A stretch of 64,000 bases of DNA, taken from contig JAKVBD010000017.1 of assembly GCA_022446985.1 (NCBI GenBank), forward strand, positions 1-64,000, read 5' to 3'. The position numbers and the translations under genes are program-made. Of this stretch, positions 63,783 through 64,000 are shown in pieces. This DNA is from Lentisphaerales bacterium (GTDB taxonomy: Bacteria; Verrucomicrobiota; Lentisphaeria; Lentisphaerales; Lentisphaeraceae). Position 1 is the first letter of the stretch; every line of letters starts with the position of its first letter. The notes under the pieces were generated by a model, which did no database searches, was not told the origin of the DNA, and was given only the letters and a program-made list of their open reading frames with translations.

Positions 63783-64000
63783 TGTTCAAAGATAACCGCC
63801 GGGTGGTTTTGTTTACGCTGGCGTTTTTATACATTTTCGGAGAAAGTACTTTGGCACCGTTTTATCCGCAGTTTTTTGAGAAAGAGTTTGGCGTAAGTTC
63901 GCCGCATTTAACAGGTGCTTACTTAATGGTTTGTCGATTTGCCGTTGTTCTGTCAGCACCTTTGTGGGGGATAATGAGTCAAAAGTATAAGTTGACTCAT
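63782..64000 (+). CDS. MFS transporter, 5' part only (siderophore exporter)
   Basis: Seventy-three codons are visible, then the window ends. The first helices of a major facilitator protein are seen (VVLFTLAFLYIFGESTLAPF, then LTGAYLMVCRFAVVLSAPLWG, then MSQKYKLTH). Coupled by TGATG to the monooxygenase, it is probably the exporter of the finished siderophore. The full length and end are outside the window. Confidence 0.85.
   Translation, partial: MFKDNRRVVLFTLAFLYIFGESTLAPFYPQFFEKEFGVSSPHLTGAYLMVCRFAVVLSAPLWGIMSQKYKLTH

Overview
The window (64 kb, AT-rich, dense coding) looks like a chromosome segment of a marine PVC-superphylum bacterium, most likely Lentisphaerae (Lentisphaera-like). The clues are pseudopilin-type genes, an ECF sigma factor coupled to a Ser/Thr kinase, ThuA and PVC-type sorbosone-dehydrogenase proteins, a PQQ-propeller protein and EF-hand secreted proteins. 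No rRNA, tRNA, CRISPR or prophage was recognised. The taxonomic call is inference.

Layout. 0-1.4 kb: two decayed pseudopilin genes facing away from each other. 1.5-14.8 kb: 2-Cys peroxiredoxin, sigma factor plus kinase, a secreted protein of unknown function, a giant PQQ-type propeller, ThuA, a modular SGNH/propeller/HEAT/blue-copper protein and a PAS protein. 15-26.6 kb: mostly housekeeping genes (gdhA, a class I aminotransferase, thiG-thiH, secDF-yajC, ndk, lpxK) with one REP-associated transposase (RAYT) that carries REP-like palindromes inside its own reading frame. 26.7-64 kb: an almost continuous metal and redox acquisition region.

The acquisition region contains a TonB-dependent heme-type receptor with hmuTUV, an ABC exporter and a HugZ-like heme utilisation protein; tonB and a flavodoxin; a second TonB receptor; a TetR regulator; a nickel superoxide dismutase with its maturation peptidase and two small partner genes; a third TonB receptor; a PadR regulator with its membrane partner; a FecI-like sigma factor; a three-gene RND efflux operon; and a PepSY membrane protein. 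Next comes a three-gene operon of EF-hand, PDZ/cytochrome-like and EF-hand/DsbD-N exported proteins. It lies divergently opposite a rhizobactin/schizokinen-like hydroxamate-citrate siderophore operon (rhbA-E order), which ends in an MFS exporter cut by the window edge.

A 17-bp dyad, TTGAGA-N5-TCTCAA, or recognisable variants and half-sites of it, recurs upstream of most of these transcription units. I read it as the operator of an iron (or peroxide/metal) responsive repressor of the Fur or DtxR type. The genes then make one programme: make and export a citrate hydroxamate, import ferric siderophore and heme through TonB receptors, release the iron, and replace iron-using proteins with flavodoxin and Ni-SOD.

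The most unusual items are the kinase with a WNK-like relocated lysine, the RAYT gene invaded by its own REP, the 17-bp operator set, the Ni-SOD cluster with a small protein predicted to mature to an N-terminal His-Pro-Gly-His, and the EF-hand/DsbD-N/CXXCH-PDZ operon.
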